Source of the DNA: Streptomyces fildesensis
Lineage (GTDB): Bacteria > Actinomycetota > Actinomycetes > Streptomycetales > Streptomycetaceae
Assembly: GCF_016107395.1 (NCBI RefSeq)
Contig: NZ_JAAIKO010000028.1
Span: 1-64,000 of the forward strand
DNA: 64,000 nt
Reading direction: 5' to 3'
Of the stretch, positions 50,847 to 60,507 are shown piece after piece (position 1 is the stretch's first letter; every line of letters starts with the position of its first letter). The notes under the pieces were generated by a model. It was not told where the DNA came from. It did not search any database and saw nothing but the letters and a program-made list of their open reading frames with translations. The translations under genes were made by a program, and so were the position numbers.

Positions 50847-53768
50847 TCATTCCTCCCCCGCGACTGCCCCGGACGGGCCGCCGGGCGGGTCGGTCCGGTA
50901 CGCCCCCGGCAGCCCGCCGGGGTCGGTGCCGAGCTTGCGGTAGACGGCGGAGAGCAGCCGGCCGACGGTGACCTCGCCGGTGGACAGCTCCGCCGCGATC
51001 GCCGCCGGTGTCGCGCCGGTGGCCGCGCGGGCGGCGGCCGCGTGTTCCTGCTCAGTGAGGGTGGCGGTCCCGGTGGCGGGCAGCCGCAGGGGCCGCAGGC
51101 CCGCCGAAGTGAGCTCCCCGCGAGCCCGTGAGGCCAGTTCGTCGGCGCCGCACTGCAGGGCGCCCTCCAGACCCCGGTAGAGCTGCTCGGCGGCCTCCGC
51201 CGGGCGGCCCGCCCGGCGCAGCGCCGTCCCGTGGGCGACCAGCGAGCAGGCCAGCTGGTGGCCGGCCGGGGAGCGCTCCAGCGAGTCGACGGACTCCTCC
51301 AGGAGCTTCATCCGCTCCGCTCCCCCGGACACCTCGGCGGCGATCCGCAGGGTGTGCCCAATCGTGGAGGCGGCTCCGAACTGCCGGGCGCGGGCGACGG
51401 CCTCCATGGCCGTGGCGCGGGCCCGGTCCGGGGCGGTGGACGCCTCGGCGAGCGCCAGGTGCGGCTGCCAGGGACACCAGGCGGGATTGCGCATGCCGCG
51501 CTGGTTCAGCCGGCGGCCCACGGCGGCCAGTTCCACGGCGGCCTCCTTCGCCATACCGCGGGCGAGCAGCAGCTCGCCGTAGACGCCCTGGGCGTCGGGG
51601 AAGGTGACGGCGGCGGGGAACGGGGCGTGGAAGTCGTGGTCCGCGGCCAGTTCCGTCGCCTCGGCCACCCGGCCGCGGGCGAGCAGCACCTCGATGAGGA
51701 CCGCGACGGAGTACCACTGGACGGGGGTGCCCCGGCCGACGCGCTCGGCGAGCCGCAGTCCGGCGCGGGCGAAGTCCTCGGCCTCGGCGAGCCGGCCGCG
51801 CCGGAAGCGGACGTAGCCGAGCAGCAGATAGCCGAACGACAGATGGGCGCCGCGCCAGCCCTGGCGTTCGAACTCGGCGATCCCGTCGGCGAACAGCTCC
51901 TCCGCCCGGCCGGGCCGGTCCGCGTACATGTGCACCAGGGCGACCAGCACCGGGACCTCGAAGCCGCAGTCCGCCTCGGCCCAGTGCAGCCCTCCGTCCA
52001 GGGCCCGGCCCGCGTGGCGCAGCGCGGTGCCGGACGGCTCGCCGCGCAGGACGGCGTCCCAGGCGCGCAGCCCGATGATGTACCGCTCGGTGAGGTCGCG
52101 GCCGGTCAGCCGGTCGGCGAGCCGGGCCAGCCGGCGGGAGCGGGCGGGTGAGCCGGGCTCGTCCGCCCGGAACGCGTCCCACATGAACTGCTCGGCCTGC
52201 ATCCTCAGCCGGACCCGGGGATCGGTGGCGGTACGGGCCGCGTGGCCGACGGTGTCGGCGGCCTCGTCGAGCCGGTCGCTGTGGGCGAGTGCCTGGGAGA
52301 GGTGGAAGAGGATCCCCTCGCGCAGGGCGGGGTCGCCCGCCGGCTCCTCCAGCGCGGCCCGGAGATGGTTGACGGTGGTGGCGGGCTCGAGCAGCAGGGA
52401 GGCGCAGCCGAGTTCGTACAGGACGGCGGCGCGCTCGCCGGGGGACGGGGGTTCGCGCAGGGCCCGGCCGAGGTAGCTGCGGGCGGCTTCCGGGGCGCCC
52501 GCGCGCAGCGTCTCGCGGGCGGCGTCCCGCAGTTGGCCCACGACCCAGGAGTCGCCCTCGGGGTGGGTCTCGAGCAGATGGCGGGCGGCGGCCGAGGCTC
52601 CGAGGCCGGCGTCGACGACCGACCAGGCCGCCCGGCCGTGCAGCGCGACCCGCGCCGCGTCGGGGATCGCCCGGTAGACAGCGGTGGCGATCAGCGGGTG
52701 GACGAATTCGAGGGTCGCGCCGCCGGTCAGCACCCGGGCGCCGCGCAGTGTGTCCGCGGCCTCGGCCGCCTCCGCCGCGCCGATGCCCGCGATGTCCGCG
52801 GCGAGCTCCGGGGAGATCTCCGTCCCCAGCACCGCGGCGGCCCAGGCCAGCCGGACGGCGGGCACGCCCAGCCGTTCCAGCCGGGTGGTGAGCCCGCTGC
52901 CCTTCACCGCGGCCGCCAGTTCGCGCAGCAGGTGCGCGCTGGTCCGGTCGGGGCGCAGGCCCCGGTCGCGGACCTTGGCGGTCAGCTCGACGGCCTCGAA
53001 GGGGTTGCCCGCGGTGACGGACCAGCACTCGCGGCAGAACGCGTCGTCCGCGTGCTCCCCGACCGACGCGCGCACCAGGTCGCGTATCGCGTCCGCGGTG
53101 AGCGGTTCCAGGTCCAGGGGCCGGTGGCCGGTACTGCCGGGCAGTCCGCGGAACGACCCGGCGTGCTCGGGCAGTTCCTCGGGCCGGTAGGCGACGACGA
53201 TCAGCATGGACAGTTCCGCGGCGCGCGGCGCGAACGCTGCGAGCCAGCCCAGCGATTCGGGATCGGCCCAGTGGGCGTCGTCCAGGACGAGGACCACCGG
53301 GGCGCGCCGCTGGGCGAGATGGGTGACCACCCAGTCCAGGCCGTCGCGCAGGCCCTGCGGGTCGGGTGCCGCACCGTCGCCCGCCGCGCACAGGCCCAGC
53401 GCCGGGCCGACGATCCCGTACCAGCTGCCGAGCGAGGAGCGCAGTTCGCTCTCACCGGATCCGGCGAGCTGCGGCTGCAGGAGCTGCCGGGCCACATGGA
53501 AGGCCACCCGCTGCTCCTGGTCGCCGCCGCGGGCGGACAGTACGGTGCAGCCCTGGTCGGCCGCGCGCCGGCGGGTCTCGGCCAGGAGCGTGGTCTTGCC
53601 GAGCCCGGCGGTGCCGGAGAAGGCCAGCAGGCCGCCGCGCGGCCGCTCGCGGCTCTCGCCGCCGTCCGCCCGCAAGCCGGTGAGCTGGCGCAACGCCTCG
53701 TCCACAGCGGCGAGTTCGGGCTCTCGTTCGAGCAACGGGCGCCCTGAACGGGCCCTGTGCTCCGGCAT
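50847..53768 (-). CDS. LAL-type AAA ATPase regulator (degenerate LuxR HTH)
   Basis: 973-residue large ATP-binding regulator. The N-terminal AAA/NACHT-like ATPase has Walker A SGTAGLGKTTLLAE and Walker B VVLVLDDAHWADPESL. A long helical TPR-like middle follows, and the C-terminal 60 residues are LuxR-like (LTEQEHAAAARAATGATPAAIAAELSTGE). The recognition helix is unusual (VTVGRLLSAVYRKLGTD), so DNA binding is uncertain. ATG 53768 follows AGGGGGTG. It is the second of two paralogues in tandem and probably arose by duplication. Confidence 0.85.
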   Translation of the reverse strand: MPEHRARSGRPLLEREPELAAVDEALRQLTGLRADGGESRERPRGGLLAFSGTAGLGKTTLLAETRRRAADQGCTVLSARGGDQEQRVAFHVARQLLQPQLAGSGESELRSSLGSWYGIVGPALGLCAAGDGAAPDPQGLRDGLDWVVTHLAQRRAPVVLVLDDAHWADPESLGWLAAFAPRAAELSMLIVVAYRPEELPEHAGSFRGLPGSTGHRPLDLEPLTADAIRDLVRASVGEHADDAFCRECWSVTAGNPFEAVELTAKVRDRGLRPDRTSAHLLRELAAAVKGSGLTTRLERLGVPAVRLAWAAAVLGTEISPELAADIAGIGAAEAAEAADTLRGARVLTGGATLEFVHPLIATAVYRAIPDAARVALHGRAAWSVVDAGLGASAAARHLLETHPEGDSWVVGQLRDAARETLRAGAPEAARSYLGRALREPPSPGERAAVLYELGCASLLLEPATTVNHLRAALEEPAGDPALREGILFHLSQALAHSDRLDEAADTVGHAARTATDPRVRLRMQAEQFMWDAFRADEPGSPARSRRLARLADRLTGRDLTERYIIGLRAWDAVLRGEPSGTALRHAGRALDGGLHWAEADCGFEVPVLVALVHMYADRPGRAEELFADGIAEFERQGWRGAHLSFGYLLLGYVRFRRGRLAEAEDFARAGLRLAERVGRGTPVQWYSVAVLIEVLLARGRVAEATELAADHDFHAPFPAAVTFPDAQGVYGELLLARGMAKEAAVELAAVGRRLNQRGMRNPAWCPWQPHLALAEASTAPDRARATAMEAVARARQFGAASTIGHTLRIAAEVSGGAERMKLLEESVDSLERSPAGHQLACSLVAHGTALRRAGRPAEAAEQLYRGLEGALQCGADELASRARGELTSAGLRPLRLPATGTATLTEQEHAAAARAATGATPAAIAAELSTGEVTVGRLLSAVYRKLGTDPGGLPGAYRTDPPGGPSGAVAGEE

Positions 53769-53859
53769 CGTGCACCCCCTGGTACCACCGCGTACGCCGG
53801 GCGCCCGATGCGCTCGGCGCTCGCGCGTCCGATGCCACCTCAGCGTACGCCCGCGGGGC

Positions 53860-53882
53860 GGTCCGGGACCCTGTCCCGGACC
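53860..53882 (-). terminator. Hairpin between the two LAL genes
   Basis: GGTCCGGGAC-CCT-GTCCCGGACC, a perfect 10-bp stem 30 bases beyond the stop of the upstream LAL gene, suggests the two paralogues are separate transcription units or are attenuated between. Confidence 0.6.
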
Positions 53883-53912
53883 TGCCGCGGCCCTACCTTC
53901 CGAGGTCCTGGT

Positions 53913-56834
53913 TCATCGCCCCAGCGCAGAGTGCTGGAACCCGTTGTCCGATGTCTGTTCGAGGGCCTTGGCCAGCCCGGCGTGATCGGTGCCGACCTTG
54001 CGGTAGACGGCGGACAGCATGCGCGTCACCTCGCGTTCCGCGGCGCCCATCTCCTTCGCGACCTCGGCGGTGGACCGGCCGCCCGCGACCTGTTCCGCCA
54101 CCGTCCGCTCCGGCCCGGTGAGCGTGTCGGTCCCGGTACTGCGCAGCTGCAGCGGGCGCATCCCCGCCGCCGCGAGCTCGTCACGGGCCCGGCCGGCGAG
54201 CGCGTCCGAGTTGCAGTGCAGCGCGCCTTCCAGACCGGCGTGCAACCGGTCGGCGGCGTCCTGCGGTAGTCCGGCCCGGCGCAGCGCGGCACCGTACGCG
54301 ACCTGCGCGCGGGCCAGTTCGAACGCCGAGGGTGAGCGTTCGAGATGGCTGACGGCCTCGGCCAGCAGCCGCAGACCGTCGGCGCCACCGGTCACTTCGG
54401 CGGACGCGTGCAGCGCCTGCCCGATCGCCGACGCGGTACCGAACTGGCGGGCCCGCTGAACGGCCTCCCGGATGGTGTCCGCGGCCCGTTCGGGCTCGAC
54501 GAGCGCCACCGCCTGGGCGAGGTGCAGCTGCCACGGGCACCAGCCGGGATTGCGCATGCCGCGCGCCTCCAGCCGCTGGCCGACCACCGTGAGATGGCGT
54601 TCGGCGTCGCCCCGCATGCCCTGGGCCAGCAGCAGTTCGCTGAAGACCGTCTGGGAGTCGGGGTAGACCACCGCGTTCGGGATCACCTCGCCGTAGTTGT
54701 ACGTGTCGGCGAGCTCCTGTGCCTCGTGGGTACGGCCGCGGGCCAGCAGGATCTCGATGAGGATGCCGATCGCGAACCACTGCGCGGGCACTCCCGGCCC
54801 CACCCGGTCGGCGATGCCCAGCCCGGCGTGCACCAGGTCCTCGGCCTCGGCGAGCCGCCCGCGGCGGTAGCGGATGTACCCGAGGAGCGTGAAGCCGAAC
54901 GACAGGTGCGCGCCGCGCCAGCCCTTGCGTTCCAGCTCCGCGATGCCCTTGGTGAACAGGTCCTCGGCGCGGCCCGGCTGGTCGCAGTACATGAAGGTGA
55001 GGGCGACCAGGACCGGAACCTCGAAGCCCCAGTTCTCGTCGGTCCAGCTGAGGCCGTCGCCGAGGGCCTCCTCGGCGTAGCGGACCGCGACGGGGGCCGG
55101 TTCGCCGCGCACCATCGCGTCCCAGGCGCGCAGTCCCAGGATGTAGCGTTCGGCCGGGCCGCGGCCGGTGAGATGGTCCGCCAGCCGGGCCAATCGCCGG
55201 GAGCGGGCGGGCGAGTCCTGTTCGTCGGCCCGGAAGGCGTTCCACATGAACTGCTCGGCCTGCATGCGCAGCCGGGTGCGGGTGTTGTTGGCCCGGCCGG
55301 CCTCGGCCTCGACGGTTCTGGCGGCCTCCGCCATCCGGCCGGTGTGTCCCAGCGCCTGGGCGAGCCGGTAGGTGATGGCCTCGCGCAGCTCCGGTTCGAG
55401 TTCCGGCTCCTCCAGGGCGGCCCGCAGGTGGTTGACCGTGTTCGCGGGCTCGTTGAGGAGCGAGGAGCAGCCGAGTTCGAAGAGCACGGCCGCGCGCTCA
55501 CCGTAGGGCGGGGGTTCGCGCAGGGCGCGGGCGAGGCAGCGCTGGGCCGCCTCGGGCGCACCGGCCCGCAGGTACTCGCGGGCGGCGCCGCGCAGTTGTT
55601 GCACCACCCACTCGTCACCCTCGGGGTGCAGTTCCAGCAGGTGCCGGGCGGCGGTGGCGGCACCCAGTCCCGCTTCCGTCACGGCCGATGCCGCCTCGCC
55701 GTGCATCCCGACGCGCAGCGCGCTGGGGATCGCCCGGTAGACGGCGGTGGCGATCAGCGGGTGGACGAACTCCAGGGTGGAGCTGTCGTTGGTGCCGACC
55801 GTCAGGATGCGCGCGGCCCGCAGCCGTTCGAAGGCGTCGGCCGCCTCCTCGCGGCCGAGCGCGGCGACGCCCGCGGCCAGCGGCGGTGCGATGGACGTGC
55901 CGAGGACGGCCGCGGCCCAGGCGAAGCGGACCGCGGACGGGCCCAGTTTCTCGATCCGCTCGATGAGGCCGCTGCCCTTGACGGCGGAGGCCAGTTCGCG
56001 CAGTTCCGGGATCTCCTCGCGCTGGCCCTTGAGTTCGCGGTCGCAGATCTTGGCGGTGAGCTCGGTGACCTCGAAGGGGTTGCCGCCGGTGACCGCCCAC
56101 GCCTCACGGCAGAACGCCTCCTCGGCGCTCTCCCCCACGGCGTCGCGCACTATGCGCCGGACGGCGCCCGGGGTGAGCGCCACCAGGTCGAAGGGCCGGG
56201 AGCCGTGCCGGCCGGCGAGTTTGCGGAACGCCATCGCGTTGGCGGGCAGTTCGTCCGGCCGGTACGCGACGATCACCAGCATCGGCAGTTCCTCGGCGCG
56301 CGGGGCGAAGGCGGTCAGCCACGCCAGCGACTCCGCGTCGGCCCAGTGCGCGTCGTCCAGGATCAGGACGACGGGCGCCTGCTGGACGGCGAAGCGCGTC
56401 ACCACCCAGTCCAGGCCGTCGCGCACGCCGGTGGGATCGGGGGCGCCGTCGCCGGCCGAGGCCACCAGCCCGACCGCCGGGGCGACGATGTCGTACCAGC
56501 TGCCCAGTATCCGGCGGTGCTCCTCCTCGGAGGCCGCCGCGAGCACCGGCTGGACGAGCTGGCGGACGACATGGAAGGCCATGCCCTGCTCCTGCTCGCC
56601 ACCGCGTGCGGACAGCACGGTGCAGCCGCGCGCCGCCGCTCGCCTGCGGACCTCGGCGAGCAGTGCGGTCTTGCCGCCCCCGGCAGGACCCGCGAAAGCG
56701 AGCAGCCCGCCGTGCTTCGTGCCGGACCGAGTCCCGCAGAGATCGTTCAAAGCGCCGTCGAGCGCGACGAGTTCGGACTCACGTTCGAGAACCAAGCGAT
56801 TCACTCGTCCCAATTGTTCTACCGCGTCTGGCAT
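53913..56834 (-). CDS. LAL-type AAA ATPase regulator (LuxR-like HTH)
   Basis: 973-residue paralogue of the gene at 50847. Walker A reads AGPAGGGKTALLAEVRR and Walker B VVLILDDAHWADAESLAWL, followed by a TPR-like helical middle and a C-terminal LuxR-type helix-turn-helix (LTGPERTVAEQVAGGRSTAEVAKEMGAAEREVTRMLSAVYRKVGTD) that is closer to a normal HTH than in its partner. ATG 56834 (MPDAVEQLGRVNRLVLERE) follows GGGAACGG. It is divergent from the terpene synthase across 181 bases, so it is a candidate regulator of that gene. Confidence 0.87.
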   Translation of the reverse strand: MPDAVEQLGRVNRLVLERESELVALDGALNDLCGTRSGTKHGGLLAFAGPAGGGKTALLAEVRRRAAARGCTVLSARGGEQEQGMAFHVVRQLVQPVLAAASEEEHRRILGSWYDIVAPAVGLVASAGDGAPDPTGVRDGLDWVVTRFAVQQAPVVLILDDAHWADAESLAWLTAFAPRAEELPMLVIVAYRPDELPANAMAFRKLAGRHGSRPFDLVALTPGAVRRIVRDAVGESAEEAFCREAWAVTGGNPFEVTELTAKICDRELKGQREEIPELRELASAVKGSGLIERIEKLGPSAVRFAWAAAVLGTSIAPPLAAGVAALGREEAADAFERLRAARILTVGTNDSSTLEFVHPLIATAVYRAIPSALRVGMHGEAASAVTEAGLGAATAARHLLELHPEGDEWVVQQLRGAAREYLRAGAPEAAQRCLARALREPPPYGERAAVLFELGCSSLLNEPANTVNHLRAALEEPELEPELREAITYRLAQALGHTGRMAEAARTVEAEAGRANNTRTRLRMQAEQFMWNAFRADEQDSPARSRRLARLADHLTGRGPAERYILGLRAWDAMVRGEPAPVAVRYAEEALGDGLSWTDENWGFEVPVLVALTFMYCDQPGRAEDLFTKGIAELERKGWRGAHLSFGFTLLGYIRYRRGRLAEAEDLVHAGLGIADRVGPGVPAQWFAIGILIEILLARGRTHEAQELADTYNYGEVIPNAVVYPDSQTVFSELLLAQGMRGDAERHLTVVGQRLEARGMRNPGWCPWQLHLAQAVALVEPERAADTIREAVQRARQFGTASAIGQALHASAEVTGGADGLRLLAEAVSHLERSPSAFELARAQVAYGAALRRAGLPQDAADRLHAGLEGALHCNSDALAGRARDELAAAGMRPLQLRSTGTDTLTGPERTVAEQVAGGRSTAEVAKEMGAAEREVTRMLSAVYRKVGTDHAGLAKALEQTSDNGFQHSALGR

Positions 56835-57015
56835 GTCCGTTCCCGTTCTCGTTGCCTGTTCGGCAGGTAGCGCCGAGCGTACGCCCGCCGGGACGCTCTG
56901 TAGTGCCCCCTGGGGATATCCACGTCGGACGAACGGGTAGATGGCAAACGCCAGTTCACTTTCCCCATGGTCCGGGCGGCTCCGGACCACCGCGACGCAA
57001 CCCGAGGTGGGCACC

Positions 57016-58119
57016 TTGTCGGACACCACAGCCCCCAGCGGCCCCATCCAGCGCGACATCCTCGCGGAACGCACCACCCTGCTGAGCATTCCCTTCCCCG
57101 GGCGGTCGAGCCCGCACACCGACCGAGCCCGCCGGCACACCCTCAAGTGGCTGCGCGACCTGGCGATACTCCGTTTCGACCGCGACGTCGAGGAGTACGA
57201 CGCCCTACGGCTGGAGCGCCTGATGGCGTTCTTCTACCCCCGTGCCACCGGACCCGACCTCGACCTCGCCGCCGATTTCAACGCCTGGTTCTTCATCTTC
57301 GACGACCAGTTCGACGGCCCTTTGGGGCGTCGGCCGGACGACGTGGAGCGCGAGGTCGACACGTTGGTGTCGATCCTCTACGAACCACCTTCCCCCGTCC
57401 GTGGCGCCGCCAACCCGTCGGACAACCCCCTCGCGGACGGATTCCGCGACATCTGGGTCCGTTCGGCGGCCGGCACGCCGACCGTGTGGCAGCACCGCTT
57501 CCGCGACCACTGGCGGGACTATCTGCGGGCCTACCACTGGGAGGCGCTGAACCGGACGCGGCGGCCCGCCATGACCCTCGAGACCTTCCTGCGGGGCCGC
57601 CGGGACTCCATCGGCGTCCAGCCGTGCCTGGACTTCGCCGAGCGCTGCGGCGGCTACACCCTGCCGGACATGCTGCACTCGGGCCCGCTCGCCGAGATGC
57701 GGGAGATCACCAGTGATGTGGTGATCTTCGTGAACGACATCATGTCGGTGGACAAGGAGTTGGCCGCCGGGGACGTCAACAACAGTGTGATCCTGCTGCT
57801 CGACAGCAGCGACCACACGCTGGAGGGGGCCGTGGAACTCATCGCGCGGGCTGCCAACGCGCGCGTGCAGCGGTTCCAGATGCTGGCCGCGCGGCTTCCC
57901 ACGGTGCTCGACGAGTACGACGCCGCGCCCGCGCTGCGGACGCAGGTGGAGGACTATGTGCGCGCCATGCGCCATGTGATGCGCGGCAATCTCGACTGGT
58001 CCCTGGAGACCGCGCGGTACCGCGCTTCGGGGGTCGCCGCGGTGAGCGGCGGCAGACAGCGGCCGTGGTCGGATCTCTTCGGCGCGGACCGCGCCCGCCG
58101 CCCCGGTGGCCTCGGCTGA
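57016..58119 (+). CDS. Class I terpene synthase
   Basis: 367-residue bacterial terpene cyclase, probably making a sesquiterpene or diterpene from a prenyl diphosphate. The Asp-rich motif is FIFDDQFDG (DDxxD), the NSE triad NDIMSVDKE fits NDxxSxxxE, and the conserved RY pair is in LETARYRAS. The single alpha domain starts LLSIPFPGRSSPHTDRAR. TTG 57016 is preferred because GAGG lies eight bases upstream; GTG 57007 and ATG 56941 are in frame. No P450 or prenyl-synthase gene is adjacent, so the product may be unmodified. The product cannot be predicted from motifs. Confidence 0.88.
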   Translation: MSDTTAPSGPIQRDILAERTTLLSIPFPGRSSPHTDRARRHTLKWLRDLAILRFDRDVEEYDALRLERLMAFFYPRATGPDLDLAADFNAWFFIFDDQFDGPLGRRPDDVEREVDTLVSILYEPPSPVRGAANPSDNPLADGFRDIWVRSAAGTPTVWQHRFRDHWRDYLRAYHWEALNRTRRPAMTLETFLRGRRDSIGVQPCLDFAERCGGYTLPDMLHSGPLAEMREITSDVVIFVNDIMSVDKELAAGDVNNSVILLLDSSDHTLEGAVELIARAANARVQRFQMLAARLPTVLDEYDAAPALRTQVEDYVRAMRHVMRGNLDWSLETARYRASGVAAVSGGRQRPWSDLFGADRARRPGGLG

Positions 58120-58147
58120 ACCGGCCGTGAACGGAGCGGCGGAACGG

Positions 58148-58175
58148 CCGGGGCCGCACGGGAGTGCGGCCCCGG
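58148..58175. terminator. Bidirectional terminator after terpene synthase
   Basis: CCGGGGCCGCAC (58148-58159), loop GGGA and its 12-bp complement (58164-58175) lie between the convergent terpene synthase and phospholipase C genes. Confidence 0.8.
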
Positions 58176-58213
58176 TCCCTCGCGCGGCCCGGATGCGGGC
58201 GGACGCCGACTTC

Positions 58214-60157
58214 CTAGGCGGGGTAGGTGCGGCCCGCGAAGCGCCGCTCGAAACCGTCGCCGGTGTTCGCGGTGACGGTGTAGTCGTAGCCGCCGTCGGC
58301 CGCCGATGTGAGCGCGACCTGCTGGGTACCGCCCGCCGCGACGGTCACCGTACTGCCGCCGGAACCGTCCCCGGCGGCGTTGCCGCCCACGGTGAAGACC
58401 ACCGCCGCGCCACCGCCGTTGGTCAGCGTCAGCGCCAGGTTCCGCGGCGTCGCGCGGGCGATGGCCACGGCCGCCTCGGGGTGCCCCTTGGCCGCGTTCG
58501 ACCAGGTCCGCACATCGCCCTTGAAGCCGCGCAGATAGCCGTCGGGGCCGTGCGCGTCGATGTCGTACAGGCCGCCGCCGTACGTCTGGGCGCTGAAGTA
58601 GTCCTGCACGCTGCCGCCGACGGGAACGGTGTAGCGCCAGTTGTCGTACGTGCGGTGGTTGACGGTGTACATCGCGAACCCGGCGCCCAGCGTCCCGGTG
58701 TTGACCACCTTGATCCAGATGCGGCCGGTGCTCGTCTCGGTCCACGACGTCGTGTCGAAGCCGTAGCCGATCCTCCGGGCCGGCCGGGTGCCCGACTCCT
58801 GGACCGGCGCCACCTGCGCCGACGGCGGGGCGGCGTCGGGCAGCGAGTTCTGGGCGTCGCAGGCGGCGACCAGCGCGGCGGTGTCGGGGAGCGAGGGGAA
58901 CGTGGTGTTCTTCGTGCTGAAGTCGAAGGCGCTCATCAGGTCACCGCAGACGGTGCGGCGCCAGGCGGAGATGTTGGTCTCCTTCACCCCGGTCCAGTTC
59001 TCCAGGAACCGCAGCGGCGAGGTGTGGTCGGCGACCTCGGAGTTGACGTAGCCGCCGCGGCTCCAGGGCGAGATCACGATCATCGGCACGCGCGGGCCGA
59101 GACCGATGGGCACCCCGCCGATGAACTCGTCCGCGGTTCCGGCGGGCGGGACGGGCGGCGCCACATGGTCGAAGAAGCCGTCGTTCTCGTCGAAGTTGAG
59201 GAAGACCACGGTCTTGGCCCAGACGGCCGGGTTCGCCGCGAGCGACTCCAGGACGTACTTCGAGGTGTAGTTCGCGCCGTACGCCGGCGGGTAGTCCGGG
59301 TGCTCGCTCTGGTTGGCCGGGGCCACGACCCAGCTGACGGCCGGCAGCGTACCGTTCTTCACGTCCTGGTTGAACGCGTCGGCGGAACGCCGCTGCATCC
59401 CGTTGACGTAGAGCGGTGACGTGGTGGCGGCGCTCTTGAAGTTCTTGAACCAGGCGAGCGGGTTGTCGTCGTAGTTGTCCTGCTGCTGGTAGACCCGCCA
59501 GGAGATGCCCGCCGACTGCAGGCGCTCGGCGTAGGTGGTCCAGGAGTACCCCTTCTCGGAGTTGTCCGTGACCGGCCCGCCGTTCCTGCCCGCCGGGTCG
59601 ACGGTGGCGGTCCACTGGTACAGCCGGTTGGGGTTGGTCGGCCCCTGCACGGAACAGAAGTACTGGTCGCAGAGGGTGAACGACTCGGCCAGCGCGAACT
59701 GGAACGGGATGTCGGCGCGCTGGTAGTACCCCATCGACCAGGCGCTCTTGGCCGGCACCCAGTTGTTGTACTTGCCGCTGTTCCAGGCGCTGTGGGTGCC
59801 CGACCAGCCGTGGTCGAGGTCCCGCACCCGCTGCGCGTCCGTCGTCGCGGTGTTCAGGTGCCAGGGCAGTACGAGACTGCCGCCGGAGGGACCGTTCGCG
59901 GTCTGGCGCAGCACGTCCTGGCCGTTGGGGAAGCGCAGCCGCGACCGGTCGCCGTAGCCGCGTACACCCTTGAGGGTGCCGAAGTAGTGATCGAACGAAC
60001 GGTTCTCCTGCATGAAGATCACCACATGCTCGACATCGTCGAGCGTGCCGGCCGCCGAGGTGGCGGCCATGGCCTGCTGGATGGAGGCGGGCAGCGTGCC
60101 GAACGCGGCGGCGGCGCCGGCCGCTCCCAGGAATCCACGGCGGGACAAGGGCGTCAA
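58214..60157 (-). CDS. Tat-exported phosphocholine-type phospholipase C
   Basis: 647-residue phosphoesterase of the non-haemolytic phospholipase C (PlcN) family, cleaving phospholipid head groups outside the cell. A twin-arginine signal (PLSRRGFLGAAGAAAAFG) ends near AMA-AT. The phosphoesterase domain holds EHVVIFMQENRSFDHYFGT, and VFLNFDENDGFFDHVAPP later; two C-terminal beta domains (about 470-645) are as in PlcN. TTG 60157 is the start: GAGGAG lies five bases before it, and the extended frame upstream has no ribosome site. Phosphate control is common for this family, but I see no clear PHO box. Confidence 0.92.
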   Translation of the reverse strand: MTPLSRRGFLGAAGAAAAFGTLPASIQQAMAATSAAGTLDDVEHVVIFMQENRSFDHYFGTLKGVRGYGDRSRLRFPNGQDVLRQTANGPSGGSLVLPWHLNTATTDAQRVRDLDHGWSGTHSAWNSGKYNNWVPAKSAWSMGYYQRADIPFQFALAESFTLCDQYFCSVQGPTNPNRLYQWTATVDPAGRNGGPVTDNSEKGYSWTTYAERLQSAGISWRVYQQQDNYDDNPLAWFKNFKSAATTSPLYVNGMQRRSADAFNQDVKNGTLPAVSWVVAPANQSEHPDYPPAYGANYTSKYVLESLAANPAVWAKTVVFLNFDENDGFFDHVAPPVPPAGTADEFIGGVPIGLGPRVPMIVISPWSRGGYVNSEVADHTSPLRFLENWTGVKETNISAWRRTVCGDLMSAFDFSTKNTTFPSLPDTAALVAACDAQNSLPDAAPPSAQVAPVQESGTRPARRIGYGFDTTSWTETSTGRIWIKVVNTGTLGAGFAMYTVNHRTYDNWRYTVPVGGSVQDYFSAQTYGGGLYDIDAHGPDGYLRGFKGDVRTWSNAAKGHPEAAVAIARATPRNLALTLTNGGGAAVVFTVGGNAAGDGSGGSTVTVAAGGTQQVALTSAADGGYDYTVTANTGDGFERRFAGRTYPA

Positions 60158-60507
60158 GGCGACTCCTCGGTCAGGGGACACAGGTGCGGGGTCGCGCCGA
60201 ATTGAACGGGGAGAACGCGACGGGCGCGCCAATACGCGCGGAGACTGCCATGGCCACTTGCCACACACAAGATGACGGGCGACCCAAGCACGGGCAAAGC
60301 CGCCGGACGTCCTGATACCCGCCACCGGGACGGCCGGAACCAGCCACCCCGGAGCGGAGACCTAATGTTATATTCGCGGCGATGCATTAGCTGATGCGCC
60401 CAGCAGGTGGAGTGCCGGCAAGTGGACTTCCGGCGGGGCGACAAGAACCGGGATCACACCCGGTCGACCCACCGCCGTTCCGACGGCGGCCGGCACAAGG
60501 AGCTGCT
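60158..60507. other. Intergenic region with AT-rich promoter for isomerase gene
   Basis: No gene is supported in these 350 bases. On the plus strand a -10-like TATATT (60369-60374) sits in an AT-rich stretch. It is followed by GATGCATTAGCTGATGC (60381-60397), an imperfect repeat that could be an operator. The ribosome site AAGGAG (60497-60502) sets the next gene's start. Confidence 0.5.
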
